Assembly: GCA_014654705.1 (NCBI GenBank)
Contig: JACVZY010000093.1
Location: 124,001 to 188,000, forward strand
DNA from: Ignavibacteria bacterium
Lineage (GTDB): Bacteria > Bacteroidota > Ignavibacteria > Kapaibacteriales > UBA4661
Direction: 5' to 3'
Length of the DNA: 64,000 nt
Made by a program: the position numbers and the translations under genes. Below, piece after piece: positions 35,205 to 45,626 of the stretch (position 1 is its first letter; every line of letters begins with the position of its first letter). Below the pieces are notes generated by a model. The model worked only from the letters and a program-made list of their open reading frames with translations, searched no databases and was not told the DNA's origin.

Positions 35205-36284
35205 ATGGAAGAAAAACTTGTAGCAATTATTGCCCGTTTTGGTGAAATCACAAACCAGCTCGCTGCACCCGATATTCTCAACGACTACAAGCGCTTTAGC
35301 GAACTTTCCCGCGAGCACAAGCGCCTCGAAAGTATCGTCAAAGTAGCCGAGGAGTATCTCACGGTGAGCAAAAACTTACGCGAAAACAAAGAAATCCTTT
35401 CCACACCCGGTATGGATGCTGAGCTAAAGGAACTTGCTGCCTCAGAACTGGACGACCTTACCCAAACCAAGGAGCAGATGGAAGCCGACTTGCAAGTGCT
35501 TCTTCTCCCGCGCGACCCCAATGATGACAAAAACTGCATCGTCGAAATCCGTGCCGGTACGGGCGGCGATGAAGCAGGTATTTTTGCCGGGGACCTTTTC
35601 CGAATGTACCAACGCTTTGCCGACAAAAAAGGTTGGCAAACGGAGGTTATTGACTTTAATGAAAGTGAGCGCGGGGGGTACAAAGAAATTGTTTTTTCTT
35701 TAGCCGGTGAAGAAGCATTTGGTATGATGAAGTACGAAAGTGGCGTTCATCGTGTGCAGCGCGTCCCGGAGACCGAGGCAAGTGGTCGTATTCACACATC
35801 TGCCGCGACGGTTGCTATTTTGCCGGAAGTGGATGATGTTGAAGTTCACATCAACGAAAATGACCTGCGCATTGATATTTTTCGTTCCGGTGGCAAAGGC
35901 GGGCAGAACGTGAACAAGGTGGAAACAGCAGTCCGCATGGTGCATCTGCCGACGGGTATCGTGGTGCAGTGCCAAGAAGAGCGCTCGCAGCTCAAGAATC
36001 GCCAAAAAGCAATGAAAGTCTTACGGGCAAGGCTCTACGAATTTGAACTGGAAAAGCAGCAATCGGAACTGTCTTCCTCGCGCAAAGATATGGTCAAAAG
36101 CGGCGACCGCTCCGACAAAATCCGCACCTATAACTACCCGCAAAATCGTCTAACAGACCACCGTTTGGAAGGTGATGCAAAGAATTATGCCTTGCAAGAA
36201 GTGGTTAATGGCGAGATAGAGCCTGTTATACGACAGTTGCAAATTGCAGAACGGGCAGAACTTCTGAAGGCAGGGGCAATATAA
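35205..36284 (+). CDS. prfA: Peptide chain release factor 1
   Basis: RF1 reads UAA and UAG stop codons and triggers peptide release. The codon-reading tripeptide is P-E-T (residues 188-190, in HRVQRVPETEASGRIHTS), which is the PxT form that marks RF1, not the SPF of RF2. The catalytic GGQ is at 232-234 (GGKGGQNVNK). Domain 1 helices fill the first 100 residues, and the C-terminus TYNYPQNRLTDHRLEGDA is canonical. Length 359 is normal. The glutamine-methylating prmC gene is not adjacent. Confidence 0.95.
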   Translation: MEEKLVAIIARFGEITNQLAAPDILNDYKRFSELSREHKRLESIVKVAEEYLTVSKNLRENKEILSTPGMDAELKELAASELDDLTQTKEQMEADLQVLLLPRDPNDDKNCIVEIRAGTGGDEAGIFAGDLFRMYQRFADKKGWQTEVIDFNESERGGYKEIVFSLAGEEAFGMMKYESGVHRVQRVPETEASGRIHTSAATVAILPEVDDVEVHINENDLRIDIFRSGGKGGQNVNKVETAVRMVHLPTGIVVQCQEERSQLKNRQKAMKVLRARLYEFELEKQQSELSSSRKDMVKSGDRSDKIRTYNYPQNRLTDHRLEGDAKNYALQEVVNGEIEPVIRQLQIAERAELLKAGAI

Positions 36285-36362
36285 CGTTGGAAGAGACTCT
36301 TTTTTATTACAGACTGCGGTAGCATTTCATCGAGGCAATACCGCAAATGCCCACACAATGAC

Positions 36363-39300
36363 ATGAAAAATCGCCCCATATTTTATTTCTTCCACCTTCG
36401 CTGCTATTTGCAGCTTCTCTTCTGCTTCGGTCTATACCTCAGCAATGGCGCAGTTGGAATCGTGTATGCCCAAAACTTCAATTTTGAGCGCATCTCCGTA
36501 GAGCAGGGGCTGTCAAGTGCAAACGTCAATTATATTTTTCAAGACCACAAAAAAATTCTCTGGTTCGCCACGGAAGATGGTTTGAATCGTTACGACGGCA
36601 TGACCTTTACGGCATTCCGGCAGACTCTTCCCGATTCCTTGGGCGTGGGAGCGCAAAGTGTTACATCACTTTACGAGGATTCGCGCGGTTACTTGTGGTT
36701 GACAACAGGAAATCACCGCACAATATCACGCTTTTCCAGCCAAACAACTAAATTTGACGCGTTTCTTTTTCCACCTAATACCGAAACGACAGCTCAGACG
36801 ATTACGGAAAAGCGGGACGGCTCAATACTTGTCGGTACAAAAAATGGCTTGTTTGCGCTATCACCTTTGGGTTCTTCTCTGCTCAAGCCCGTTTCATCTG
36901 TGCCCTCATCGTTGGATATATGCGGTATTGCCCGTGAAGGTGCAGGCTTCTGGCTGATTTGTACTAATGGCTTATACTTTTATGACGAGACAAAATCTTC
37001 CACAACCAAGATAGAATGTGGCATTCAGGGTACTATCACTCATTGCACCGTGCAGTCCAACAGCGCGGTCCATAGTGCGGCGCGTCCCGTCGCGCTATGG
37101 CTCGGAACAAGCAATAACGGACTATTTGTGCTCACGCTCGCCACGCGTCGCGCACAGCACATTACCAATGGACTACCAAGCAAACAAGTGCATACCGTCT
37201 GCACACTTTCTTCGGGGGCGGTATGGGTTGGGACGGATAACGGCATAGCAATTCTCCGCACTGCGCCCGAAGAATCGGCTTCATGGCGAGTAGTGCAGAC
37301 GCTCAAGCACGACCTTCGCAATCTTCAAACACTCTCCGGCAATCGTATTCAGCATATTCAAGAAGATGCTTCCGGCGTACTATGGGTCGGAACAGCATTT
37401 TATGGGGTCAGCAAGTATTCTGCGTACAAGCAAAAATTTGTGCATTATGCTGTCAATTTGCTCAAAGAAAATCTCAGCCTAAATAGCGGTTACGTCCGTG
37501 ATATTGCGGAAGATGGCGAGAGCCTTTGGCTCGCAACGCAAACAGGCGGCATAAACCGACTGAACCGCAGGACAGGTGCGTGGACATACTTTCGGAAGGA
37601 TAACATTGGAACCGATACCGCATGGGCGCTGCGCTTTGACCGCAAAAAACAGCTTTGGGCAGGAACAGTAGGCAACGGTCTTTGGACATGGAACGCTTCC
37701 GCGCAAGCATTTACACGCTTTGCAAAGATTCCACCCGCAGCATCCATTCAACTTCTCTATGAAGACCGAGCAGGCACACTTTTCGCAACAGGCGAGGGAA
37801 TGCCGCTCTATTGCATTTCGCCCGACCGCAGAACTGTTGACGCTTTTCCTATCAACCTTGCCAATAGCCCACAGGGTTCGGGCAAACGAGTTCTCTCCGT
37901 GCTGGAGACCGCACAAGGACAGCTTTTGCTCGGAACGCCGTCGGGGTTAGCCGATTTCGACCGAAAACAAGGAACAATGCGCCGTTTGCTTTCTGCCTAC
38001 GGAATTCGCGCACTGTATCAAGATTCCGGTGGTGATTTGTGGCTGGGTACGCGCGGACACGGGCTCCTGCAGTACCGCATGAAAACAGGTTTGCTCACAA
38101 GTATAGATACAGCGCTCATCACCAACATTACCGAGCGAGAGGGTCTGCCGAGCAATTTGGTAAGCGCGATTATGGAAGATGACCGCAAGCATCTCTGGGT
38201 GAGCACTAAGCAAGGGCTGGCGGAAATTGATATTGAAACGCGCAAGGTTGTCCGTACATTTGGCGTTGATGATGGCTTACAGGGACGCGAGTTTCATCAT
38301 GGTTCGGTGTTCAAAAATCCTCAGGGTGAAATATTTTTTGGCGGTACCAATGGTTTCAATAGCTTTTTTCCCGGTTCTATTCGTGTGAACACCTTTCTGC
38401 CACCGATAGAAATTACTTCAGTCAAAAAATTCGGGCGCGAAGAGATGCTCGGCGACTCCGCTGTGGCTGCAGAACGTACCATTACCCTCCGCTACGACGA
38501 AAGCACGGTGTCATTTTCCTTTGTAGCGCTAGACTACAACACCCCGGAAGCAAACGTGTACGCATACAGGCTGGACGGCTTGGACAAAGGATGGGTACAA
38601 GCCGGAACACGCCGCGAAGCCACGTACACCAGTCTTGATGCGGGCGATTACACATTTCACGTCCGCGCCGCCAATAACGACGGCACGTGGAACGAAGCCG
38701 GAGTATCGTTTCGTGTGATTGTTACGCCCCCAATTTGGCGCACGTGGTGGTTTATAGGGCTATCGGTGGGAAGCGCCATTTGCATCGGTTTTGTGACGTA
38801 CCGTGCGCGGATTCGTGCTATTGAGGCACGAAACGCGTGGCTGGAAAAGCAAGTGGAAGACCGCACGGCGGAAATCAAGGAGAAAAACAATAAATTACAG
38901 CAATCACTCGATGAAATCAATATCCTTAGTTCCGTATTGGAGGGAGAGCGCAACAAATCCGAAGATTTGCTGCTAAACATCCTACCGCCCTCCATCGCAG
39001 AGCGCTTAAAATGGGGTGAAACGACGATTGTGGATACCTTTGAAAGCGCAACGGTTCTCTTTACCGACATGGTAGGCTTTACCAAAATCGCATCGCGTGT
39101 ATCGGCAGAAGAATTGATTGTGATGCTGAATCGAATGTTTTCGGAATTTGACAAGCTTGCCGAAAAGCACGGTGTTGAGAAAATCAAAACCATCGGCGAC
39201 GCATATATGGCGGTAGCGGGTGTTCCTATTCAGAGCGAATATCACGCCGAAGCTGTTGCAGACATGGCGCTTGATATTATGCTTGCCATACAAGACCTTG

Positions 39301-39587
39301 CCGAAAAAGAGAACCTACCCATCAGCATTCGGGCAGGCATTCACACCGGCTACCTGACGGCAGGCGTTATCGGCGAAAAGAAATTTGCTTACGACCTCTG
39401 GGGCGACACCGTGAACACCGCAAGTCGCATGGAATCAAGCGGGGAACCGGGTCGAGTGCAATGCTCCGAAGCCACGTACAACGCACTCAAAGACCTTTTT
39501 GACTTTGAGGAGCGCGGCACAATTGAGGTGAAGGGCAAAGGCGCTATGAAGACATATTTTGTGCTGGGAAGGAAGAATATATCTTGA
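36363..39587 (+). CDS. Membrane adenylyl cyclase with periplasmic Reg_prop propeller
   Basis: A 1074-residue protein. Signal peptide to about residue 37 (GIVYAQN), then about 14 short propeller repeats such as ILWFATEDGLNRYDG and VWVGTDNGIAIL, the two-component regulator propeller family, to about 690. A Y_Y_Y domain follows (ANVYAYRLDGLDKGWVQAGT), one membrane helix (about 795-815), a coiled coil and a class III cyclase domain (about 895-1065). Metal ligands D902 and D946, transition-state residues N1018 and R1022 are all present. K942 and D1011 are the adenine-specifying pair, so the product should be cAMP. It couples an outside signal directly to a second messenger. No cAMP-receptor gene is in the window. 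A 9-bp stem (39584-39613) overlaps its stop codon but lacks a T-tract. Confidence 0.85.
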   Translation: MKNRPIFYFFHLRCYLQLLFCFGLYLSNGAVGIVYAQNFNFERISVEQGLSSANVNYIFQDHKKILWFATEDGLNRYDGMTFTAFRQTLPDSLGVGAQSVTSLYEDSRGYLWLTTGNHRTISRFSSQTTKFDAFLFPPNTETTAQTITEKRDGSILVGTKNGLFALSPLGSSLLKPVSSVPSSLDICGIAREGAGFWLICTNGLYFYDETKSSTTKIECGIQGTITHCTVQSNSAVHSAARPVALWLGTSNNGLFVLTLATRRAQHITNGLPSKQVHTVCTLSSGAVWVGTDNGIAILRTAPEESASWRVVQTLKHDLRNLQTLSGNRIQHIQEDASGVLWVGTAFYGVSKYSAYKQKFVHYAVNLLKENLSLNSGYVRDIAEDGESLWLATQTGGINRLNRRTGAWTYFRKDNIGTDTAWALRFDRKKQLWAGTVGNGLWTWNASAQAFTRFAKIPPAASIQLLYEDRAGTLFATGEGMPLYCISPDRRTVDAFPINLANSPQGSGKRVLSVLETAQGQLLLGTPSGLADFDRKQGTMRRLLSAYGIRALYQDSGGDLWLGTRGHGLLQYRMKTGLLTSIDTALITNITEREGLPSNLVSAIMEDDRKHLWVSTKQGLAEIDIETRKVVRTFGVDDGLQGREFHHGSVFKNPQGEIFFGGTNGFNSFFPGSIRVNTFLPPIEITSVKKFGREEMLGDSAVAAERTITLRYDESTVSFSFVALDYNTPEANVYAYRLDGLDKGWVQAGTRREATYTSLDAGDYTFHVRAANNDGTWNEAGVSFRVIVTPPIWRTWWFIGLSVGSAICIGFVTYRARIRAIEARNAWLEKQVEDRTAEIKEKNNKLQQSLDEINILSSVLEGERNKSEDLLLNILPPSIAERLKWGETTIVDTFESATVLFTDMVGFTKIASRVSAEELIVMLNRMFSEFDKLAEKHGVEKIKTIGDAYMAVAGVPIQSEYHAEAVADMALDIMLAIQDLAEKENLPISIRAGIHTGYLTAGVIGEKKFAYDLWGDTVNTASRMESSGEPGRVQCSEATYNALKDLFDFEERGTIEVKGKGAMKTYFVLGRKNIS

Positions 39588-39886
39588 ATGTAAGTATCGC
39601 AAACTACATTCAATTGAGAAAGGGTGCTTCGTTGCTGCTTACAACCAATAATGATAAAGCAAAATAACAACCACGATTTTTTCTTGAATATTCCCTTTGA
39701 ATTTCGTAATGTGTCGCATGAAAAACTTTCGAGGTTCTGAGTTCAGGATGAGTTTGTAGTAAGAATAGTGTAATGAGTTACCAAACGCCTTCAGAGAGCG
39801 CTCGGCACTCTATGTGTATGCTCAGAATGTCCCTAGTGCTTCCTCTAATTACTCCTTTCTTTCAAATCTTATTGTGTGGTGGAGTT
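39588..39886. other. Intergenic region before the TonB-dependent receptor
   Basis: About 300 bases. The frame of the receptor is open upstream to 39773 but this part has no family similarity. An inverted repeat at 39584-39613 spans the cyclase stop codon. I see no clear promoter box or RNA gene. Confidence 0.4.
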
Positions 39887-42766
39887 ATGAAAAGATTCGT
39901 TCTTTCTGTCGTGGTGGTAATTTTAATTGTTCTAGTCTTCGCAAACGTTCACGAGACTGCTTTTGCACAAACCATATCCGTTTCCGGAACCGTATCGGAC
40001 AAAGAAGGTAACTCGCTTGCTGGGGTAAAAATTGCTATTAAGGGTACAGTGGCAGGAACTATCTCGAACACTAAAGGGAAGTTCACCTTGACAACATCGG
40101 TTGCCCCGCCGTTCAAACTCGTTTTTTCTATTATTGGCTTTACTTCCAAAGAAGTTCCCGTCGCGGCGAGCACCGATGACCTGAAGATACAACTGGATGA
40201 AAAAGCTATTCGCGGAGAAGATATTGTTGTCTCCGCTTCCAGAGTGCCGGAAAATGTGATGCAGTCTCCCGTAACCATTGAAAAAGTTGACATTAAATCT
40301 ATTCAAAACGCCCCTACTGCCGAATATTACGATGCCGTGGCAAACCTGAAGGGCGTACAAACCTACACCGGTTCACTCACCTTCCAAACCTTCAACACAC
40401 GCGGCTTTGCAACGATTGCCAACACGCGCTTCGTGCAGCTTGTGGACGGTATGGACGTAGCTGACCCGCTCTTGAATTTCCCCACGGGTAATCTTGTCGG
40501 CATTGGTGAATTAGATGCCGAAAGCATGGAACTTGTTCCCGGTGCAGCCTCCGCACTCTACGGACCTAACGCTTTTAACGGTATTTTGCTCATGTCGAGC
40601 AAAAACCCCTTTGATTATCAAGGCGTTAGCGCACAAGTGAAAGGTGGTGTGACCAACTCCGCTTCCGCCGGCGCAAATCCGTATCTCAGCGCTGCCGTTC
40701 GCTATGCCGCACAGATTGGCGAAAATTTTGCATTCAAAGTCAATCTGTCATATTTGACAGGCACAGACTGGCAAGGAAATGATTACGACACGCACCGCCA
40801 AGCGTCGGGCAACCCAGCACTCAACCAATGGCGCTCAAACTTCGACGGACTGAATCTTTACGGCGATGAAACTCCCATTGCCGTCCCCCTCACCGCCGCA
40901 CTTGCGAATCCGGCACTTGCGCCCCTGCGCAATCAGGTAATTGCGCTGAACACCCGAATAGGCGGGTTGAACTTGAAACGCACCGGCATCAAGGAACAAG
41001 ACCTCATAGGATCATTCGACGACGGATTTCAAGCACGCAATCTGAAAGCAGACGTAGCACTCCATTATCGCATCAGCAATTCTGTGGAAGCCTCCTATAA
41101 CTACCGCTACGGAAGCGGCTCGAGCATCTATCAAGGCGCAGAGAAATATCTCTTGCGCGGTTTTTCGGAGCAGTTCCACAAACTGGAATTTAAGGGCAAT
41201 AACTTTTTCGTTCGCGCTTACGCTACCTTCTCTGGCGCAGGCGATTCCTACAATCTCTCGGCATTGGGTGCATTTGTGAACGAACGGTTTAGCGCCTCCA
41301 GCACACGATGGGTGCCGACATATCTCGGCACGTTTGTCGGCGCAATGGTACCGATTTGGTCAACAGGAGCAACGCCTACGGATGCGCAAATTCAAGCGGC
41401 ACAAAATGCCGCGCGAGCTGCTGCCGACAATGGAAGACCCGCGGCGGGTTCACAAGCATTCCGCGATACCGTGAACGCTGTTCGGAAATCGCTTTTCCAA
41501 CGCAATCCTCCCGGAGCCGGATTTATCAACACATCCCAGATGTATCACGGCGAATTTAACTACAACTTCAAAGAATTGACGGACATTGCCGATATTCAAG
41601 TAGGTGGCAATTTCCGCCGCTACGATTTATTTTCTGACGGTACGGTCTTCAATGAAGAGCTAAGCGGAACAGAGCGTAAACGCCTCACCATCAATGAGTT
41701 TGGCATTTACACGCAAATCTCTAAAAAGCTCTTAGAAGACAAATTGAAACTCACCGGTTCGCTCAGAATGGACAAAAACGAAAATTTCGATGCCATACTG
41801 ACACCGCGTGTTTCGGCAGTATGGACGGTGGCAGAATCGCATAACATACGCGCTTCCTTCCAAACCGGTTTCCGCAATCCCGACACCCAAGCACAGTTTA
41901 TTTGGTTCCCCTCCGGTGCAGGAATTTTGCTCGGTAGTACCTCACGCAACGCCAAACAATATGGCATTCATGAAGGCGGTTCGTATTCTGTTGCTTCTGC
42001 AAATGCGTTCCGTGCAGCGGGTGGAACAATCAACGCAGATGGTACGCTTGGTGGAGCGGCAGCAGCACAATCTCTTCTGCAAACGGTTAATCTGCCCTAC
42101 ATCAAACCAGAACGTCTCCAAGCTATCGAGCTCGGCTACAAGGGTATTATTGATAACACCCTTTTTCTGGATATTAACGGATACTTTAACACCTACAACG
42201 ATTTTATAGGCGCTCAAACGGTTGTATCAAAAAATCCAACAGCTCGTGCGGCAAGCGCGAGCGCAGCTAATCCCACAGGTGCGATTCCAGCTGGAACGAA
42301 CTTCCGCCCCTACACCAACGCGCAAGAAACAATCACATCACAAGGCGTAGCGGTTGGGTTTTCCTACAAATTGCCACGGGGTTTTGACCTTGATGGCAGT
42401 TATGCCTACAATGATTTTGCTATCCTCAATCAGCAGGCAGGAAGCGAGTTTGAGGCGCAATTTAACACGCCCAGAAACCGCTTTAATGTCAGCATAAGCA
42501 ACCGGGAGGTAGTCGATAATCTTGGCTTTACCATCAACTACCGTTGGCAAGAAGCGTTTCTTTGGCAGTCTGCCTTTGGCTCAGGCACAATTCCTTCCTA
42601 CGGCGTGATTGATGCCCAAATCAACTATGCTATTAAAGATTGGAAAACGATTGTGAAAATCGGCGCGAATAATCTGCTCGGCAATGACTACCGCACGAAC
42701 ATTGGCGCAGGTTTCGTCGGTCAACTCTACTATATTTCGTTGACCTTTAATGAGTTCATGAACTAA
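39887..42766 (+). CDS. TonB-dependent outer-membrane receptor with carboxypeptidase-like N-terminal domain
   Basis: A 959-residue receptor. Signal peptide (1-28, ending TAFAQ), then a CarboxypepD_reg-like beta-sandwich (SVSGTVSDKEGNSLAGVKIA), TonB-box-like region EDIVVSASRVPENV, plug domain (about 100-235, LVDGMDVADPLLNFPTGNLV, GAASALYGPNAFNGILLMSS) and a 22-strand-type barrel ending with the C-terminal aromatic strand (LYYISLTFNEFMN). This is the layout of SusC-like and siderophore receptors; no SusD partner is adjacent, so it is an orphan receptor. The start at 39887 has GGAG six bases upstream. An intrinsic terminator lies at 42854-42906. Its ligand is unknown. Confidence 0.9.
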   Translation: MKRFVLSVVVVILIVLVFANVHETAFAQTISVSGTVSDKEGNSLAGVKIAIKGTVAGTISNTKGKFTLTTSVAPPFKLVFSIIGFTSKEVPVAASTDDLKIQLDEKAIRGEDIVVSASRVPENVMQSPVTIEKVDIKSIQNAPTAEYYDAVANLKGVQTYTGSLTFQTFNTRGFATIANTRFVQLVDGMDVADPLLNFPTGNLVGIGELDAESMELVPGAASALYGPNAFNGILLMSSKNPFDYQGVSAQVKGGVTNSASAGANPYLSAAVRYAAQIGENFAFKVNLSYLTGTDWQGNDYDTHRQASGNPALNQWRSNFDGLNLYGDETPIAVPLTAALANPALAPLRNQVIALNTRIGGLNLKRTGIKEQDLIGSFDDGFQARNLKADVALHYRISNSVEASYNYRYGSGSSIYQGAEKYLLRGFSEQFHKLEFKGNNFFVRAYATFSGAGDSYNLSALGAFVNERFSASSTRWVPTYLGTFVGAMVPIWSTGATPTDAQIQAAQNAARAAADNGRPAAGSQAFRDTVNAVRKSLFQRNPPGAGFINTSQMYHGEFNYNFKELTDIADIQVGGNFRRYDLFSDGTVFNEELSGTERKRLTINEFGIYTQISKKLLEDKLKLTGSLRMDKNENFDAILTPRVSAVWTVAESHNIRASFQTGFRNPDTQAQFIWFPSGAGILLGSTSRNAKQYGIHEGGSYSVASANAFRAAGGTINADGTLGGAAAAQSLLQTVNLPYIKPERLQAIELGYKGIIDNTLFLDINGYFNTYNDFIGAQTVVSKNPTARAASASAANPTGAIPAGTNFRPYTNAQETITSQGVAVGFSYKLPRGFDLDGSYAYNDFAILNQQAGSEFEAQFNTPRNRFNVSISNREVVDNLGFTINYRWQEAFLWQSAFGSGTIPSYGVIDAQINYAIKDWKTIVKIGANNLLGNDYRTNIGAGFVGQLYYISLTFNEFMN

Positions 42767-42853
42767 TTGGGTGAATCTTGAATTCACGTATGATGAGTTG
42801 TAAATTCAACCGGAAACACTTTCATACGGCAAAATAGCTCTCTCGTTTTCTAC

Positions 42854-42906
42854 AAAAACAGTCCGTCTGGTTTTCCACCATGGTTTTCCAAACGGGCTGT
42901 TTTTTT
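42854..42906 (+). terminator. Intrinsic terminator of the TonB-dependent receptor
   Basis: Arms ACAGTCCGTCTGG and CCAAACGGGCTGT pair with two mismatches/wobbles around a 17-base loop, followed by seven T. Confidence 0.75.
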
Positions 42907-43011
42907 ATGGGATTTTGAGAAAAAAGAGAGAAAAATTTATGTAGATTTGCGGTTACTTGGTTGTCGGTACGACCATTCTTCTCTGCACCACTACCCCACA
43001 AGGCAACAACG

Positions 43012-45009
43012 ATGATTCTTTCCGAAAAACACCTCGCTATTCTTCGCGCTGTCACGGACGCATTTATTCCTGCTGTGCAATCTGCATCGCAGTCTTCATC
43101 TGATGCCGACGGATTCTGGCGCTTAAAAGCAAGCGACTTCCAAGCTGCCGAGAAAATAACCCTTGCACTTGACCATCTTTCCCCGCAGCAGCAGCAAGAG
43201 TTTGTGCAGCTTTTGGATATACTTGGTTCACCACTTCTAGGCTTGACGTGGTTCGGTGCGCTTAAAGGAGTACAAAATCTCTCTCCTGAGGATGCCGAAA
43301 AAATGCTAGTCCGCTGGTCGCAAAGTCCCATAGCCCCCCTACGCCAGGGCTTTCATGTTCTCAAAAAACTCACGGCATTTCTAGTATACGGCTATTCCGA
43401 CGAAAGCGCCATCAATCCTACGTGGAAAGCTATCGGCTATCCGGGACCACTCCCAAAACCACATTCCGGCGATATTCCACGACCAATCAAGCCACTGGCG
43501 ATTACACAAGACACGACACTTTCTTGCGATGTGGTCATTGTGGGTAGTGGTGCGGGAGGTGGCGTAATGGCGGGCGAATTGGCGGAAGCGGGATTTGACG
43601 TACTCGTTATTGACAAAGGCAAATACGGCTCTGAGCAAGATTTCACGCAGCGCGAAGCCGAAATGATAGCGGCATACTACGAAGCGGGAGGCACATATTC
43701 TACCAAAGATGCTTCTGTATCTATCTTTGCAGGCTCCTGCTTGGGTGGCGGCACGACGATAAATTGGTCGGCAGCTTTGCGTACTCCCGATTACGTCTTG
43801 GAAGAGTGGGCAAATAATCACGGGAACCCGCATTTCCTCACACCGGAGTACCAGCGCAGCTTTGAAGCCATCGAAGCGGCAACACACGTGGACACGCAAG
43901 AATCGAATCACAACCTTCAAAACCAAGCATTAGAGCGGGGTGCAAAGGCACTCGGTTATCACACAACGACGATTCCGCGTAATTCCAATGGTTGTGCGGC
44001 GCATGAGTGTAAAGAATGTGGTTATTGCTCACTTGGCTGCCGCAATGGTACCAAAATGGGCGTTTTGAAGACGTATTTGGAATGCGCAAATGCCAAAGGT
44101 GCACGGTTCCTTGTGGAAACAGAAGTGGAAAATATTATTGTGCGCGAAGGCAAAGCAGTTGGCGTAGTGGCGAGGACTGAGGGTAAAATGGTTACTGTGA
44201 ACGCAAAATTCGTCGTTGTTGCTACGGGATCTATCCACACACCGGCACTTCTGATGCGAAGCGGCTTGCAGCATCCGCACATCGGCAAGCATTTGCACTT
44301 GCATCCAACGGTTTCCGTAGCTGGCGTGTACGCAGAACCAATGAACCCTTGGTGGGGAAATATGATGACGGCGCTTTCCAACGAAGTTGCCCAAACAACA
44401 GGTAACTGGGGTGCGAAACTCGAAACGCCACCCATTCATAGCGGTTTGCTTGCAATGGCGCTTCCGTGGCTTTCGGGCAAAGCACATAAAGAAGGAATGC
44501 TGAAAGCGGCACACGTCGGGGCGTTTATTGTGCTAACACGCGACCGCGACGGCGGCTCGATTACGCTCGACAAACATGGCAGACCCGTTGCACATTACCA
44601 CATCAGCGATTTCGATCTTGCACATTTGCAGCGCGGCATTGCTGAAGCCGCAAGAATTCACTTGCAGGCAGGCGCTCAGGAATTGTATTTCCCCCATAAT
44701 CACCAGCCGCCGTTTGACCTCCGACAAGGTTCCGAAGCACTTCAGGCAACGCTTCGCGGAATGTCTGCGTGGAAATGGCGACCAAACGATTTCCCGCTTT
44801 TTTCAGCACACCAGATGGGAACGTGCCGCATGGGTGGCAATCGCTCCACGCATCCCGTCTCGCCGGAAGGTGAGACTTACGAAGTAAAAAATCTCTTCAT
44901 CGCCGATTCCAGCCCATTTCCTGAAGCAAGCGGCGCAAACCCGATGCTTTCGATTCAAGCGATGGCGCATTTTACAGCACAAGGCTTGAAATCTCGATTT
45001 CGGGCGTAA
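43012..45009 (+). CDS. GMC oxidoreductase, long-chain alcohol oxidase-like
   Basis: A 665-residue FAD enzyme. The first 120 residues are a helical domain like that of long-chain alcohol oxidases or gluconate dehydrogenase small subunits (HLAILRAVTDAFIPAV). The FAD Rossmann motif is VVIVGSGAGGGVMAGELAEA (GSGAGGG 178-184). The GMC signatures GSCLGGGTTINWSAALRTP and VVATGSIHTPALLMRSG follow, and a Cys-rich CKECGYCSLGCRNG insert around 330 is typical of fatty alcohol oxidases. The catalytic His region reads FSAHQMGTCRMGG. It probably oxidises long-chain or sterol-like alcohols. The frame is open upstream to 42961, but ATG 43012 gives the family start. A TAGATTTG at 42942-42949 may be its -7 box, although the nearest TTTG is 24 bases away. 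Confidence 0.85.
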   Translation: MILSEKHLAILRAVTDAFIPAVQSASQSSSDADGFWRLKASDFQAAEKITLALDHLSPQQQQEFVQLLDILGSPLLGLTWFGALKGVQNLSPEDAEKMLVRWSQSPIAPLRQGFHVLKKLTAFLVYGYSDESAINPTWKAIGYPGPLPKPHSGDIPRPIKPLAITQDTTLSCDVVIVGSGAGGGVMAGELAEAGFDVLVIDKGKYGSEQDFTQREAEMIAAYYEAGGTYSTKDASVSIFAGSCLGGGTTINWSAALRTPDYVLEEWANNHGNPHFLTPEYQRSFEAIEAATHVDTQESNHNLQNQALERGAKALGYHTTTIPRNSNGCAAHECKECGYCSLGCRNGTKMGVLKTYLECANAKGARFLVETEVENIIVREGKAVGVVARTEGKMVTVNAKFVVVATGSIHTPALLMRSGLQHPHIGKHLHLHPTVSVAGVYAEPMNPWWGNMMTALSNEVAQTTGNWGAKLETPPIHSGLLAMALPWLSGKAHKEGMLKAAHVGAFIVLTRDRDGGSITLDKHGRPVAHYHISDFDLAHLQRGIAEAARIHLQAGAQELYFPHNHQPPFDLRQGSEALQATLRGMSAWKWRPNDFPLFSAHQMGTCRMGGNRSTHPVSPEGETYEVKNLFIADSSPFPEASGANPMLSIQAMAHFTAQGLKSRFRA

Positions 45010-45073
45010 GCCACTTTTTCACGATCCTCCAAATAATTCCACATAGATTCTACAACAATTTCGCTATGTTTTT

Positions 45074-45529
45074 ATGCGACTTCTTCTTCAGCGCGTCAAG
45101 CGAGCATCGGTCACGGTGGACGGTAGCATTACCGGACAAATCGGTCATGGTTTATTGGCGTTTGTGGGTATTGCGGCAACAGATACTCAGCGTGAAATTG
45201 AGTGGATGTGTGGTAAAATTACCAAACTGCGCATTTTCAATGATGATGAGGGCAAAATGAACCTTTCTGTCAGCGACGTGCAAGGTGGAATCTTACTTGT
45301 GTCGCAGTTCACGCTCTATGCCGATGCACAAAAAGGCTTGCGCCCAAGCTACATCAACGCTGCACAGCCCGACATAGCAAAGCCGCTTTACGACCAAATG
45401 CTTCAGTATCTTCAGGAAACAAGCGGTTTACGCGTGGAAGCAGGCATCTTCGGGGCAATGATGGACGTAGAACTTGTAAACGACGGACCCGTAACGATTT
45501 GGCTTGAGCGCGAGGCAGAAACATTGTAA
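45074..45529 (+). CDS. dtd: D-aminoacyl-tRNA deacylase
   Basis: DTD hydrolyses D-aminoacyl-tRNA and glycyl-tRNA(Ala), protecting translation. The two active-site motifs are LVSQFTLYADAQKG (S-Q-x-x, about residues 77-80) and NDGPVTIWLE (N-x-P, near the end). Start MRLLLQRVKRASVTVDG is canonical and the length of 151 is normal. It lies 64 bp after the GMC oxidoreductase and may share its transcript. Confidence 0.95.
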   Translation: MRLLLQRVKRASVTVDGSITGQIGHGLLAFVGIAATDTQREIEWMCGKITKLRIFNDDEGKMNLSVSDVQGGILLVSQFTLYADAQKGLRPSYINAAQPDIAKPLYDQMLQYLQETSGLRVEAGIFGAMMDVELVNDGPVTIWLEREAETL

Positions 45530-45626
45530 AATAGCACTTTCGGGAACTGATTAAACACCTTTGAATGTTGTAGCGTCATACGAACATTATCACTTTTTTC
45601 CATTTCTATTTCGTATAGGTGTCACC

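Noticed and set aside
39773-39886. Upstream extension of the TonB-dependent receptor
   Set aside because: ATG 39887 has GGAG and a clean signal peptide; the extension would put residues before the signal peptide.
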